DNA of 64,000 nt from Chloroflexota bacterium (GCA_028874795.1 JAPPHT010000056.1:203058-267057); one strand, 5' to 3'; counted from the stretch's first letter, positions 34,695-44,332 are shown. Notes: generated by a model from the sequence alone, not told the origin. Made by a program: numbers and translations.

Positions 34695-35870
34695 ATGCAA
34701 CTGTCAGAAGACCAGCGGACGCTCGTCGCCGCCGTCCGCGATTTCGTCAAGCGAGAGGTTGTCCCCGCCGCGACCGGGCTGGAACTCGCTGACGAGTACC
34801 CTCACGCTCTCGTCGAGCAGATGCGTGAGCTCGGCTTCTTCGGAGCGACCATCCCGGAGGAGTACGGCGGCAGCGGCGCCGGCGCGGAGACCTATGCCCT
34901 GCTCATCGAGGAGCTCGCCAGGGGATGGATGAGCCTCACCGGCGTATTGAACACCCACCTCCTCGTCGCGCACATGATCGATTCCTTCGGCACGCCGGAG
35001 CAGAAGGAGCGCCTGCTGCCCGTCATGGCAGTGGGAGAGCGGCGCGCCGCCCTCTGCATCACCGAACCCGACGCGGGAACGGACGTGGCCGCCGTCAAGA
35101 CGAGCGCGGTCCGCGATGGCGACGACTACGTTGTCAACGGGCGCAAGATGTTCATCACCAACGGACGCTACGCCGGCATCTACGCCATCGTCTGCAAGAC
35201 CGACCTGCAGGCCGACCCGCCGCACCGCGGCATCAGCATCCTCCTCGGCGAGAAGGGCCCCGGACTCGATGTGGTGCGGGACATACCCAAGCTCGGCTAC
35301 CGCGGCGTGGAGACCACGGAGATCGCGTTCGAGGACTACCGCACGCCCGCGACGAACCTGCTCGGCGGAGCGGAGGGCGAGGGCTTCCGGCACGTCATGG
35401 GCGGGCTGGAGCTGGGCCGCATCAACGTCGCCGCGCGGGCCGTCGGCGTAGCGCGCGCCGCGCTGGAGGCGGCGATGCAGTACGCGCAGCAGCGGCGCAC
35501 GTTCGGCAAGGCCATCGCGGAGCACCAGGCGATCCAGCAGAAGCTCGCGGACATGGCGACCCAGGTGAAGGCCGCGCACCTGCTGGTGATGGACGCCGCC
35601 CGCAAGAAGGACCAGGGCCAGCGGGTCGACCTCGAAGCAGGGATGGCGAAGCTGTTCGCGAGCGAGACGTGCCTGAACGTCGCCACCGAAGCGATGCGCA
35701 TCCACGGTGGCGTCGGCTACACGCAGGACCTCCCCGTCGAGCGCTACTTCCGTGACGCCCCGCTCATGATCATCGGCGAGGGCACCAACGAGATCCAGCG
35801 GCAGGTCATCGCCCGGAACCTGCTCCGGAACTATCCCTCCGGCGACTTCCTCTTCGAGGCCGGGTTGTGA
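34695..35870 (+). CDS. Acyl-CoA dehydrogenase
   Basis: A 391-residue flavoenzyme that introduces a double bond into an acyl-CoA. The FAD and substrate motif ITEPDAGTDVA, the RRTFGKAIAEHQAIQ segment, the IHGGVGYTQDLPVERYFRDA segment and the C-terminal GEGTNEIQ with the catalytic glutamate are all present. The start is the ATG at MQLSEDQ, which matches the family N-terminus. The stop overlaps the following CoA-transferase region, so acyl-CoA formation and oxidation are coupled. Confidence 0.93.
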   Translation: MQLSEDQRTLVAAVRDFVKREVVPAATGLELADEYPHALVEQMRELGFFGATIPEEYGGSGAGAETYALLIEELARGWMSLTGVLNTHLLVAHMIDSFGTPEQKERLLPVMAVGERRAALCITEPDAGTDVAAVKTSAVRDGDDYVVNGRKMFITNGRYAGIYAIVCKTDLQADPPHRGISILLGEKGPGLDVVRDIPKLGYRGVETTEIAFEDYRTPATNLLGGAEGEGFRHVMGGLELGRINVAARAVGVARAALEAAMQYAQQRRTFGKAIAEHQAIQQKLADMATQVKAAHLLVMDAARKKDQGQRVDLEAGMAKLFASETCLNVATEAMRIHGGVGYTQDLPVERYFRDAPLMIIGEGTNEIQRQVIARNLLRNYPSGDFLFEAGL

Positions 35871-35872
35871 GC

Positions 35873-37069
35873 ATGCCGCTGGAAGACGTCCGTATCCTGG
35901 AGCTCACCTCCGTCCTCGGCGGACCGCTCGGCGGACGCCTGCTCGCCGACCTCGGCGCGGACGTCATCAAGATAGAGCAGCCCGGCTCCGGCGACGCCTC
36001 GCGCAAGCTCGGCCCCTACTTCCTGAACGGTGAGAGCGCCTACTTCCTGGGGTTCAACCGCAACAAGCGCAGCGTCACGCTGAACCTCCAGACGGAACCG
36101 GGGCGCGAGGCCTTCTATGCGCTCGCCGCCAAGGCTGACGTGGTGCTGGACAACTTCCGTCCCGGCGTCCTCGACCGCCTGCGGATAGACCACGAGACGC
36201 TCAAGAAGGTCAATCCGTCCATCATCTCCGCGTCGCTCTCCGGCTTCGGGCAGGACGGCCCCTACGCCGGACGCCCCGCCTTCGACGGCGTCGTGCAGGC
36301 GCTGGGCGGCGCCATGAGCGTGACCGGCAACCCCGGCGACGACCCCGTGTACATGGGCTTCCCGATGGGCGACGTGGGCGGCGGCTGGGGCCTCGCGTTC
36401 GGCGTGCTCACCGCGCTCCACGAGCGTTCCCGAACAGGCGAGGGCAAGCGCGTCGACGTGAGCATGCTGGACATGCAGGTCTCGTTCCAGGCGCACCTCG
36501 CCGCGTTCTACCTTGCGTCCGGCGTCACACCGCAGCCCATAGGCTCCGGACACCCCAGCAACATCCCGGCCAAGGCGTTCCGCACGAGCGATGAGCGGTG
36601 GGTGCAGGTCCACTGCAGCACCGAGCCGTTCTGGTTCAAGACGGCCGAGATGATGGCTGCAACCGTCCCCGGATACGAATCGCTGCCGGACGACCCCCGA
36701 TTCAGGACCGCCGACGGCCGGATGAAGCACCGCCGCGAGCTAGAGGACCTGTTGGCGGAGGCCGTGCGGCAGAAGACGCAGGACGAATGGGGCCGCCTCT
36801 TCGCGGAATGGGACGTTCCCGGCGCGCCCATCAACGACATCGCCGACGTCTACCGGGACCCGCAGGTGCTCCACCGCAACATGCTCGTGGAGATGGACCA
36901 CCCCACCGCGGGGCGCATCCGCACCTCCGGCAATCCTATCAAGACAGGCCACGAGGAGCGTTTCACACCTCCACCGACGCTCGGACAGCACACCGTCGAG
37001 GTACTGCGGGAGATCGCGGGCTACACGGACGCGCAGCTCGACGCCTTGCGGGCCGCTCAGGCGATATAG
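35873..37069 (+). CDS. Family III CoA-transferase (CaiB/BaiF)
   Basis: A protein of about 398 residues of the CaiB/BaiF family, which moves CoA between carboxylic acids. Landmarks are LEDVRILELTSVLGGPLGGRLLADLGADVIKIEQPG at the N-terminus (quoted positions 3-38), LNFR-type DNFRPGVLDRL, and the MGFPMGDVGGGW segment with the catalytic aspartate. A GTG six bases upstream, overlapping the acyl-CoA dehydrogenase stop, is an alternative start. The pair with the dehydrogenase suggests activation of an organic acid followed by beta-oxidation-type chemistry. An MFS gene follows after 14 bp. Confidence 0.92.
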   Translation: MPLEDVRILELTSVLGGPLGGRLLADLGADVIKIEQPGSGDASRKLGPYFLNGESAYFLGFNRNKRSVTLNLQTEPGREAFYALAAKADVVLDNFRPGVLDRLRIDHETLKKVNPSIISASLSGFGQDGPYAGRPAFDGVVQALGGAMSVTGNPGDDPVYMGFPMGDVGGGWGLAFGVLTALHERSRTGEGKRVDVSMLDMQVSFQAHLAAFYLASGVTPQPIGSGHPSNIPAKAFRTSDERWVQVHCSTEPFWFKTAEMMAATVPGYESLPDDPRFRTADGRMKHRRELEDLLAEAVRQKTQDEWGRLFAEWDVPGAPINDIADVYRDPQVLHRNMLVEMDHPTAGRIRTSGNPIKTGHEERFTPPPTLGQHTVEVLREIAGYTDAQLDALRAAQAI

Positions 37070-37083
37070 GTCCGGCCCGCGTC

Positions 37084-38352
37084 ATGCAGACCCAGGAGTC
37101 GCCGGCGCCGGACATCACCCGGCTCGCCGTACCCATCGCCATCATCTTCTTCATGTGGGGCTTCGGCACCGGCGCGCTGTGGGTGGCGCGTCCCCTCTTC
37201 GCTCTTGCGCTCGGGGGCACGCTGCTGCAGGTCGGCCTCGTCTCTGCACTCAGCGCGACGCCGCGGCCCATCTTCGGTCCCGTCACCGGCCTCCTGTGCG
37301 ACCGCTGGGGCAGACGCCCCCTGCTCATCCTGGCCGCGATCGGTCACGGCGGCATACTCGTCGCTCAGTTCGCCAGCACCAGCTATCTGCATTTCGTCCT
37401 GCTGGAGGGTCTGGCCGGCATCAGTATCGCCATCTGGACCATCAGTTCCAGCGTCCTCATAGCCGACATCACGAAGATCGCGAGCCGCGGCCGCGCGGTA
37501 GCCTTCCGCGACACGGCGATGCGCCTGGGCATGCTCGCCGGGCCCATCGTCGGCGGCGTCATCGCCGCCCAGTTCGAGTGGCGCTGGGTGTTCATCTTCA
37601 TCGCATCCACCAAGGTCGTGGCCATCTACATCGTGCTGTTCTTCATCCCGGAGACGAAACCGGCGAGCGTCCCGCTCGGGGCCACCGGGCGTCCGGGCGC
37701 CATACGGGCCTCCGGCGCCGGCATTCCATGGGCCATGTTCCGCACCAGGTCGTTCGTTGCGATCGCCGCCGCCACCGTCTGCTTCGGCATGATCGGCCTG
37801 GGGCCGGGCCTCTTCCGTACCTACTACCCCGTCCACGCGCAGGAGACGCTGATGCTCGCCCCGGACGTTATCGGCAACCTCGTGGCCATGGGGGCCGTGC
37901 TGACGTTGCTCACGGCTGCCCCTGTCGGTTTCGCGGTCGACCGGTTCGGCCGCAAGTGGCCCCTCGTGCTCGGACTCGTCCTGCTCGGCGCTGCCGTTTA
38001 CCTGCTTGGGATGTCGGCTGCCTTCATCGGCGTTGCTGCAGCCTTCGCGGTCTTCGCCATAGCCGAGGGGATGAACAGCAACACGATGCAGACCTACGCC
38101 ATGGACCTTGCACCCGCCGCGCAGCGAGGCGTCTTCCTCAGCGCGTTCCACGTGGCGACGAGCTCCGGCATGATAGCCGGGCCGCTGCTCGCGGGGCTCC
38201 TGGCGGAGCGCGTGGGGCTGGAGACGACGCTCATCATCTTCACAGGCGTCGTCGCCAGTTGCGTGCTGCTGTTCGCCGTGCTCGCTCAGGAGACGCTGCA
38301 GCGGGGGCAGCGGCAGGACTCTCCTGCCAGCCACACGGGTTTCCCTTCCTAG
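37084..38352 (+). CDS. Major facilitator superfamily transporter
   Basis: A 422-residue carrier with 12 hydrophobic segments. CDRWGRRPLL between helices 2 and 3 and DRFGRKWPL in the second half are paired MFS loop motifs. It lies 14 bp after the CoA-transferase gene on the same strand and is likely the importer or exporter for the substrate handled by the acyl-CoA dehydrogenase and CoA-transferase. The start ATG matches the beginning of the first helix. It ends 9 bp from a convergent gene. Confidence 0.9.
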   Translation: MQTQESPAPDITRLAVPIAIIFFMWGFGTGALWVARPLFALALGGTLLQVGLVSALSATPRPIFGPVTGLLCDRWGRRPLLILAAIGHGGILVAQFASTSYLHFVLLEGLAGISIAIWTISSSVLIADITKIASRGRAVAFRDTAMRLGMLAGPIVGGVIAAQFEWRWVFIFIASTKVVAIYIVLFFIPETKPASVPLGATGRPGAIRASGAGIPWAMFRTRSFVAIAAATVCFGMIGLGPGLFRTYYPVHAQETLMLAPDVIGNLVAMGAVLTLLTAAPVGFAVDRFGRKWPLVLGLVLLGAAVYLLGMSAAFIGVAAAFAVFAIAEGMNSNTMQTYAMDLAPAAQRGVFLSAFHVATSSGMIAGPLLAGLLAERVGLETTLIIFTGVVASCVLLFAVLAQETLQRGQRQDSPASHTGFPS

Positions 38353-38361
38353 CGACGCTCC

Positions 38362-39483
38362 CTACCGCACCGTCGCGTAGCCGCCCGGCACGCCGCGCTT
38401 CGCCAGCACGATCTGCCACAGCTGGATGTTGCGGGAGCGGAAGCCGCCCGCGCACGCGAGCAGGTAGAACTTCCACATGCGGTAGAAGCGCTCGTCGTAC
38501 CGGTCCTTCAGCGAGTCCCAGTTGCTGTGGAACTTCTCATACCACGCCACGAGCGTCTTGTCGTAGTCGGCGCCGAAGTTGTGCCAGTCCTCCACCATGA
38601 ACAAGCCCTCGATCGCCTGCCCTATCTGCGCGACCGACGGCAACACGCCGTTCACGAATATGTACTTGTCCATCCACGGGTCTATCGCGTTCGTGGACCT
38701 GTTGGAGCCGATGGTGTGCAGCAGGAAGAAGCCGCCGTTCTCCAGCAGACGCGCGGCTGTCTCGAAATACACGCGGTAGTTCCGGGGCCCCACGTGCTCG
38801 AACATGCCCATCGAGACCACGTGGTCGAAGCGCCCCTCCGCGTCGCGGTAGTCCTGCAGCAGCCCTGTGACCGGCAGGTGGCCGTACCGCTCGGCGATGT
38901 ACTTCACCTGCTCCTCGGAGATGGTGACGCCGGTGCAGCGCGCGCCGTACTTCTCCGCGGCGAACCCCATGAACGCCCCCCAGCCGCAGCCGATGTCGAA
39001 CACCGACTGCCCTGCCTGCAGCCCTATCTTGCGGCAGATGAGGTCCAGCTTCGCGTCCTGCGCGGCGTCGAGGTCGGTCGCCTCCTTCCAGTAGCCGCAG
39101 CTGCCCGTGATGCGCGAGTCAAACGTCGCGGCGAAGAGGTCGTTGCCCAGGTTGTAGTGCTGGTCGCCCACGTCCCAGGCGCGCTTCTTGTTCTGCCGGT
39201 TCGTCCAGCGCGCCGTGAGCGCCAGTCTCAGCGTTTTCAGGTTCCGCGGGAGGAGGTGTTGCGCGCCGGAGCCGAGGATGCGCGCCATCGTCTCGTCCAG
39301 TTGGCCGGAGTCCCACCAGCCGTCCATGTACGCTTCGCCGAAACCGAGCGAACCCTCCGCGAACACGCGCGCGAACAGCCGCTCGTCGTGCACCTGTATG
39401 TCCCACGGCTCCGGTCCGTTGATCTCCACCTCCGCAGGCGCCAGGAGGCGCTCCGCCTGCTCTCTGAACTTGTCGTTCGCCAT
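38362..39483 (-). CDS. Cyclopropane-fatty-acyl-phospholipid synthase family methyltransferase
   Basis: A 373-residue SAM-dependent enzyme. The N-terminal lipid-binding part contains GFGEAYMDGWWDS and DVGDQHYNLGNDLF, the family fingerprint. The SAM motif FDIGCGWGAFMGFAAEKYG is near residue 160, and SMGMFEHVG follows. Related enzymes add a methylene bridge or methyl group to membrane fatty acids. The ATG at MANDKF has only a weak ribosome site, but upstream sequence is not protein-like. It sits between a plus-strand MFS gene and a plus-strand amidohydrolase gene and is transcribed alone. Confidence 0.92.
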   Translation of the reverse strand: MANDKFREQAERLLAPAEVEINGPEPWDIQVHDERLFARVFAEGSLGFGEAYMDGWWDSGQLDETMARILGSGAQHLLPRNLKTLRLALTARWTNRQNKKRAWDVGDQHYNLGNDLFAATFDSRITGSCGYWKEATDLDAAQDAKLDLICRKIGLQAGQSVFDIGCGWGAFMGFAAEKYGARCTGVTISEEQVKYIAERYGHLPVTGLLQDYRDAEGRFDHVVSMGMFEHVGPRNYRVYFETAARLLENGGFFLLHTIGSNRSTNAIDPWMDKYIFVNGVLPSVAQIGQAIEGLFMVEDWHNFGADYDKTLVAWYEKFHSNWDSLKDRYDERFYRMWKFYLLACAGGFRSRNIQLWQIVLAKRGVPGGYATVR

Positions 39484-39627
39484 AGGGGTTTCGTGACGCT
39501 CCTTGCCGCTGGCTATCGGCGAGAGAGTATAGCGCGGCGCGCGGCGGGGCGTGCGTGCGAGTGTGACGCAGGCGCGCACGGGCGTATACTCGCGGAGCGC
39601 AGCCGCGCATGGAGAGGAGAACGCATC

Positions 39628-40749
39628 ATGGCAGGGATCGTCGACGCGGACACCCACATCATCGAACACCCCGGCGTCTGGGAGCACTTCGACGCCGACA
39701 TGTACGAGCGCAGACCCCTCCTCGCCTCCATCCCCCTCGACGGCGACGACGGCCCGCGGGACTTCGTCTGGATGATCAACGGCACCGCCGTCCCCAAGCG
39801 CTCCGGCAAGGGCAGCTACGCGGTCGCCGTCGGCGGCTCCGACTCCGAGAACGCCCGCACCGACATCCGCGCCTCCGTGCGCTACATCACCGACCCACTC
39901 GCGCGCGTCGAGGACATGGACAAGCGCGGGGTCGACTCGGAGGTTGTCTTCCCCACCGTGCTCCTCGCCTACATCACTGACGACGTCGAGTTGGAGGTCG
40001 CCATCTGCCGCAGCTACAACCGCTACATGGCCGAGGCCTGGCGCGTTACCGGCGACCGCATGGCGTGGGTCGTCGTGCCCCCGCTGCGCGACATCGAGGC
40101 GTCGCTGCAGGAGATCGAGACGGCACGCGACAACGGCGCGGTAGGCGTCTTCTTCCGCGGCGTTGAAGACGACCGCTCGCTCGCGGAGTCGTACTTCTTC
40201 CCCATCTACGAGGCGGCGCAGCGGCTCGGGATGGCGATCAGCGTCCACACCGGGGGCGGCTCGCCGGGCATGCTGCAGGTGTTCGACCGTAACGTCTCCC
40301 ACAACCTGCCGCACGTGCGCTCGCTGCCGCTCTTCGCCTTCCGGGACCTGGTCGCGCACAAGATCCCGGAGCGCTTCCCGGACCTCACCTTCGGTTTCAT
40401 CGAGGCGTCGGCCTCGTGGGTGCCGTACGTCGTCCACCACCTCCGGCGCTCGACCCGGACCTCCGACCGCGGCATCGGGCGCGCCAACCCCGATGCGGCG
40501 CTCGACTTCGGCCCCGCCCTCTTCCGCGACTACCGGCTCTTCATCGCCGCCGAGACTGATGAGGACATCCCGTACCTCATCAACTACATCGGCGAGGACA
40601 ACATCATCATGGGGTCCGACTACGGCCACCAGGACCAGTCGAAGGACAACGGTATGGTGGGTGTCATGCAGAGCCGGGAGGACCTGCCCGCCCGCGTGGT
40701 CGAGAAGATCCTGGCCGACAACCCCACGCGCTACTACGGCCTGGGCTGA
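39628..40749 (+). CDS. Amidohydrolase family protein (COG2159-like)
   Basis: A 373-residue TIM-barrel amidohydrolase. The N-terminal metal motif is VDADTHIIEHPG, the mid-chain histidine is in ISVHTGGGSPG, and the C-terminal aspartate is in MGSDYGHQDQ. The FPDLTFGFIEASASWVPY segment parallels the other copies in this window. The ATG follows GGAGAGGAGA. It is monocistronic by position: a palindromic repeat follows its stop and the next gene converges on it. Confidence 0.9.
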   Translation: MAGIVDADTHIIEHPGVWEHFDADMYERRPLLASIPLDGDDGPRDFVWMINGTAVPKRSGKGSYAVAVGGSDSENARTDIRASVRYITDPLARVEDMDKRGVDSEVVFPTVLLAYITDDVELEVAICRSYNRYMAEAWRVTGDRMAWVVVPPLRDIEASLQEIETARDNGAVGVFFRGVEDDRSLAESYFFPIYEAAQRLGMAISVHTGGGSPGMLQVFDRNVSHNLPHVRSLPLFAFRDLVAHKIPERFPDLTFGFIEASASWVPYVVHHLRRSTRTSDRGIGRANPDAALDFGPALFRDYRLFIAAETDEDIPYLINYIGEDNIIMGSDYGHQDQSKDNGMVGVMQSREDLPARVVEKILADNPTRYYGLG

Positions 40750-40771
40750 GTCTCGCCATTCCCGCGCCCTT

Positions 40772-40824
40772 CCGTCATTCCCGCGAAGGCGGGAATCCAG
40801 GGCGGCCGCGAGGTCGCGCGGGCG
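40772..40824. repeat. Palindromic repeat family A copy
   Basis: CATTCCCGCGAAGGCGGGAA is a near-perfect hairpin, followed by a GCCGCGAGGTCGCGCGGGC segment equivalent to the second hairpin of this family. It lies 22 bp after an amidohydrolase stop codon and may act as a terminator. Confidence 0.75.
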
Positions 40825-40873
40825 AGAGGGGCGTCGTGGCAAGCCTGTCGAACCGCGCCTGCTGTGGCCGCGC

Positions 40874-41317
40874 CTATCTTGCCCTCGTCGGCCTGCGCAT
40901 CCAAGCACACCAGAACAGCAACACGCTGGGCACGGCGAAACCCAGCCCGATGACCAGGAAGTAGCCACTGATAGTGCGCTCGATGTCGCCGTCGCCCAGC
41001 GCGCCAAGCACGCCTAAGGACAACAAGAAGATGCTGACTGCCGCGGGCAAGGCCCCTGCCATAACCAGCAGGATAGTGAACGGAAACTCACTGGTGCGAG
41101 GTCCGTCAGGACGCCGTAGCGCGCTCAGCCGCTTGTAGACCAGCCAGAACAGCAGTACAGCCAGTGGGACTGACGGTACGCCCACCAGCAACCGCCACGC
41201 GTTCGGCCACACACCACCTTGTAGCAGGGCCATCAATAGCGCCAGCGCGGCCATTCCCCCCGCCACAGCTATCAGCAGCGTGACGGCGAAATGCCGCTCT
41301 TCCTTAGGCAGCCTCAC
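40874..41317 (-). CDS. Small four-helix membrane protein
   Basis: A 147-residue protein with four hydrophobic segments (FAVTLLIAVAGGMAALALLMALL, WRLLVGVPSVPLAVLLFWLVY, FTILLVMAGALPAAVSIFLLSL, GYFLVIGLGFAVPSVLLFW). The start is a GTG overlapping the stop of the upstream amidohydrolase gene (GTGA), which marks translational coupling. I do not recognise the family. No ligand-binding or catalytic motif is visible. Confidence 0.7.
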   Translation of the reverse strand: MRLPKEERHFAVTLLIAVAGGMAALALLMALLQGGVWPNAWRLLVGVPSVPLAVLLFWLVYKRLSALRRPDGPRTSEFPFTILLVMAGALPAAVSIFLLSLGVLGALGDGDIERTISGYFLVIGLGFAVPSVLLFWCAWMRRPTRAR

Positions 41318-42336
41318 ACACCCTCCCCGTCCAGCTTGAGCAGCCTGCGCGCGTTCCCCTCGAAGATCTTCTGCTTGTCCTCGATACTCGCCGTGATGCC
41401 GTCCATCACCGCCAGCGTCGACCGGATATAGCCGGAGCCCTTCTCCGGATCGAACGGCGCGTCCGACGCGAAGAGCACCCGGTCCGCGCCGAAGAACGCC
41501 AGCCCGCACTCCGTCGCCGGCACCGAGCCGAACGTCGCCGTGTCCGCGTAGAACATGCGGAAGTAGTCGTACGGGCGCTTCTCCAGCCGTCCCAGGGTGC
41601 CCGCCTCGTGCGGGTCGTCGCTGCGTCGCCCGAGCTGGTCCAGGCCGGGCCCAACGCGGCCCTCGAAGAACGGCACCATCCCGCCGAGGTGGTGCGCGAT
41701 GATCTTGATGTCCGGGAGCCTGTCGAACATGCCGGACATGACGATGCGCCCCATCGCCACGCTCGTCTCGTACGGCCAGCCGAACGCCCACCACATGTCG
41801 TACCAGGAGCGCTCCTCGGTCACGTAGTCCGGGAACTCGGCGGAGCGCGTCGGGTGCAGCCAGATCGGCAGGTCGAGCTCGGCCATCTTGTCGAACACGG
41901 GCGCGAGCTCGGGGTCGTCCAGCGGGCGGCCGTTCACGTTCGAGAAGACCTGCACGCCCTTCGCGCCGAGCTTGTTGATGGAGCGATCGATCTCGTCCAG
42001 CGATGCCTGCACGTTGTTCAGCGGGAGCGCCGCGACGAACCCGGGGAACCGGTCCGGGTGCTGCGAGACGACCTCAGCCATGCCGTCGTTGGCGATCTGC
42101 GCGAGCTCCGGGCTGTCCTCCGGCCCGGCGACTACCTCGACGGGCGGCAGGTTCAGCGAGAACACCTGCTTGTAGTCGTCGCCGAACTGGTCGATCTTCT
42201 CGAACCGCGCGTCGACGTCGTACAGCATGGGGATGGCGGAGACGCGTTTCATCATGTACGCGCCACCTTCGCTCATGTTCGTCATCGCGTCGAAGTAGGG
42301 CTTGGGCAGAATGTGGTTGAAGATGTCTATCTTCAC
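41314..42336 (-). CDS. Amidohydrolase family protein (ACMSD-like)
   Basis: A 340-residue TIM-barrel amidohydrolase. It begins VKIDIFNHILPKPY, close to the metal-binding N-terminus of aminocarboxymuconate-semialdehyde decarboxylase. The mid-chain LPIWLHPTR and KIIAHHLGGMVPF histidines and the LFASDAPFD aspartate are present. The GTG start has GGAGGATCAC directly upstream; a longer ATG frame lacks a ribosome site. It is coupled to a four-helix membrane protein gene downstream. Of the five amidohydrolases here this is the most ACMSD-like. Confidence 0.9.
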   Translation of the reverse strand: MKIDIFNHILPKPYFDAMTNMSEGGAYMMKRVSAIPMLYDVDARFEKIDQFGDDYKQVFSLNLPPVEVVAGPEDSPELAQIANDGMAEVVSQHPDRFPGFVAALPLNNVQASLDEIDRSINKLGAKGVQVFSNVNGRPLDDPELAPVFDKMAELDLPIWLHPTRSAEFPDYVTEERSWYDMWWAFGWPYETSVAMGRIVMSGMFDRLPDIKIIAHHLGGMVPFFEGRVGPGLDQLGRRSDDPHEAGTLGRLEKRPYDYFRMFYADTATFGSVPATECGLAFFGADRVLFASDAPFDPEKGSGYIRSTLAVMDGITASIEDKQKIFEGNARRLLKLDGEGV

Positions 42337-42480
42337 GTGATCCTCCGTTGGGGCGCCTTGGTACCGCACCCGTTATCATCCGACTAACCCTAAGCCCTCA
42401 CCCCCTCGTCGGTCAAAGGGGCGCGGGGACGGGAGAACGACGCGGTCCTTCAGCAGATGGGTGGAACGCCGCGACAGGCT

Positions 42481-42762
42481 CTACCGCCTGATGGCGTTGA
42501 TCTTCCTGAGGACAACGCGGCGGTTGGCTTCGTCAACGTCGTAGAAGAGCACGATAGGCGGAGGGCCATCTGAGACGATAGCCCACGTGTCGCCCTCGAT
42601 GTTCGTAGTCCGGGTGCCGGTCGTGGGTTGTCTCTTCAACTCGTATTCCAGGGCAAACTCAATCTCCAGCAGAACTGAGTCGTATGGCTGACCGGATCGA
42701 TGGAGGCTGTCAACGGACTCTCGGAACCCCTCGTCGTCATAGACGATCTCATACAGGTCCAT
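42481..42762 (-). CDS. RelE-like toxin candidate paired with a Panacea antitoxin
   Basis: A 93-residue protein of likely RelE/ParE-type alpha/beta fold: an N-terminal helix pair (FRESVDSLHRSGQPYDSVLLEIEFALEYEL), then strands TWAIVSDGPPPIVLFYDVDEANRRVVLRKINAI. The final strand pattern VVLRKINAI resembles the RelE/HigB end. It starts in overlap with the stop of the Panacea-domain gene (TGATG), so the two form a bicistronic toxin-antitoxin unit. The fold call is from pattern only and the assignment as the toxin rests mainly on the neighbour. Confidence 0.65.
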   Translation of the reverse strand: MDLYEIVYDDEGFRESVDSLHRSGQPYDSVLLEIEFALEYELKRQPTTGTRTTNIEGDTWAIVSDGPPPIVLFYDVDEANRRVVLRKINAIRR

Positions 42763-43319
42763 CAGTTGATGCCCATCTCCCGGATGGCCTCTTCAGTCTC
42801 CTGGTCGATGGGGTCTGCGCTCAGCCAGGCCGTCTCGTATGGAATGGCCTCTCCGTCGTTCGCCAGCATCCATCCGGGCTCACGGTGTGAGAAGTCTGAG
42901 ACCTCGCGAGCTGTCTTCCCGCGGAAGAAACCTATGATTGTATCGACCAGGTCAAGCTCGTCTTCTGAGAACCATCTAAGGTCCGCCTGGCGTGCCCGGT
43001 CGACAACAAGCCTGTGCTGCCGACCAGTAAAATACTCCCGGTACTCGACAGAGACATCGCCGGAGTCGATGAGTTCCCTGCGTATTTCGAGAAACTCCCG
43101 AGGTGCTGGCCCCTCTCGCAGTTTCTGGTAGCTGGCGCCTGTTATCGGCCTGTGCAGGGAGCGGAACGCCGCAAAATCCGCGTAGTACAGGATCTTGTTG
43201 AGCTTCACGGCTCCGAAGGTAGGGTCGTCCTCGCACTGTCTGGACACATAGACGACCAACTCCCTGAATTTCTCTCTGTCAAAATCGAACCGCTCCGCAG
43301 CCTCTACGTATGCATCCAT
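42762..43319 (-). CDS. Panacea-domain (DUF4065/SocA-like) antitoxin
   Basis: A 185-residue protein. From residue 15 it matches the Panacea domain: FRELVVYVSRQC, then VKLNKILYYADFAAFRSLHRPITGASYQKLREGPAP, the highly characteristic core. HREPGW near the end is also typical. Panacea proteins neutralise many unrelated small toxins in PanAT systems and SocA acts as a proteolytic adaptor. Here the partner is a small RelE-like protein directly downstream. The ATG at MDAYVEA lacks a strong ribosome site but fits the domain boundary. Confidence 0.85.
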   Translation of the reverse strand: MDAYVEAAERFDFDREKFRELVVYVSRQCEDDPTFGAVKLNKILYYADFAAFRSLHRPITGASYQKLREGPAPREFLEIRRELIDSGDVSVEYREYFTGRQHRLVVDRARQADLRWFSEDELDLVDTIIGFFRGKTAREVSDFSHREPGWMLANDGEAIPYETAWLSADPIDQETEEAIREMGIN

Positions 43320-43533
43320 GTTCAGCCTCGTGCTGGCCTTGTCCTGTCCGCTCGGCCTCTCTTGCCCCTACACTGCGTGGAAGAGCCTGGACGTTGACAC
43401 TGGCGATAGTACACCCCGGAATTGCACTGTCAACGCGGCGGTGTCACAACACAGGACATCCGCCCCATTGCCCCGAGGCAACACGGCTCGCTACTATCGC
43501 CTCACGACTACTCTTGGTCCTCTGGAGCACCCT

Positions 43534-44308
43534 GTGCAGGTACGCATCGTCGGCGCACACAGCCTGGACTCGAAGCACGCCCACCACAACTGCTTCCTCA
43601 TCGACGGGTGTATCGCCGTCGACGCCGGAAGCATCATGAGCGCGCTCGCCGCTGACGAGCAGGAGCGCATCGAGGCCGTCCTCCTCACGCACCACCACTT
43701 CGACCACTGCCGCGACCTCCCGACGCTCGCACTGGACTGCCGCGACGCGGGCAGGACCGTCCAGGTGCATGGCGAGCCGCCGGCCCTCAGGACGACCAAC
43801 TCCCGCCTGCTGGACGGAGGCATCTACATCGACGCCACGAGGGCGCCTGGGGCCCGGCGTCTCCCCACCGCTCTCGCTCCGTCCCTTCGCCGCAGGCGAG
43901 ACGCATGAACTGTTCGGCTACCGCGTCTCCAGCGTGCGCGTCGACCATCCCGTGCCAACTATGGGCTACATCGTCGGCGCTGGTGGGCTGAGCGTTGGCT
44001 TCTCGGGCGACACCGGCGGCGCGCTCATGGGCTTCTTCACGCACCCCGCGCCGCCGGACGTGCTGCTGATCGACGTCACGTGGCCTGAGCGCATGCGCGC
44101 CCACGCCGAGGCATCGCGCCACATGACGCCGGGGATGCTGCGGGAAGAGTTGCTCGCCGCGAGGCAGGCGGGCGTCGCGCTCCCGAAGCTCATCGCCGTG
44201 CACCGCTCGCTGCGTGAGGAGCCCGAACTGCTGCGCGAACTCGCCGCCCTCCAGACCGAACTGAACGTCGACCTCGAGCCCGGCTACGAGGACATGGTCA
44301 TCGGCTGA
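43534..44308 (+). pseudogene. Metallo-beta-lactamase-fold hydrolase with a frameshift
   Basis: The first part (GTG start after GGAG; VRIVGAHSL ... LTHHHFDHCRDLP) holds the HxHxDH zinc motif. The second part (FAAGETHELFGYRV ... VGFSGDTGG ... KLIAVHRS) holds the remaining metal ligands but is in the next frame. Removing one G from the GGGG run at 43849-43852 joins them into an intact protein of about 257 residues resembling class II cyclic-nucleotide phosphodiesterase-like hydrolases. As read, the first frame ends at 43908. Either a sequencing/assembly error or a genuine inactivating insertion explains it. Confidence 0.75.
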
Positions 44309-44332
44309 GTAGTGTGAGCGCCGGCAACAGAT

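Noticed and set aside
39484..41007. Extension of the cyclopropane synthase frame into an 881-residue minus-strand protein
   Set aside because: Upstream of the ATG at 39483 the frame is antisense to an intact amidohydrolase gene and has no recognisable content.
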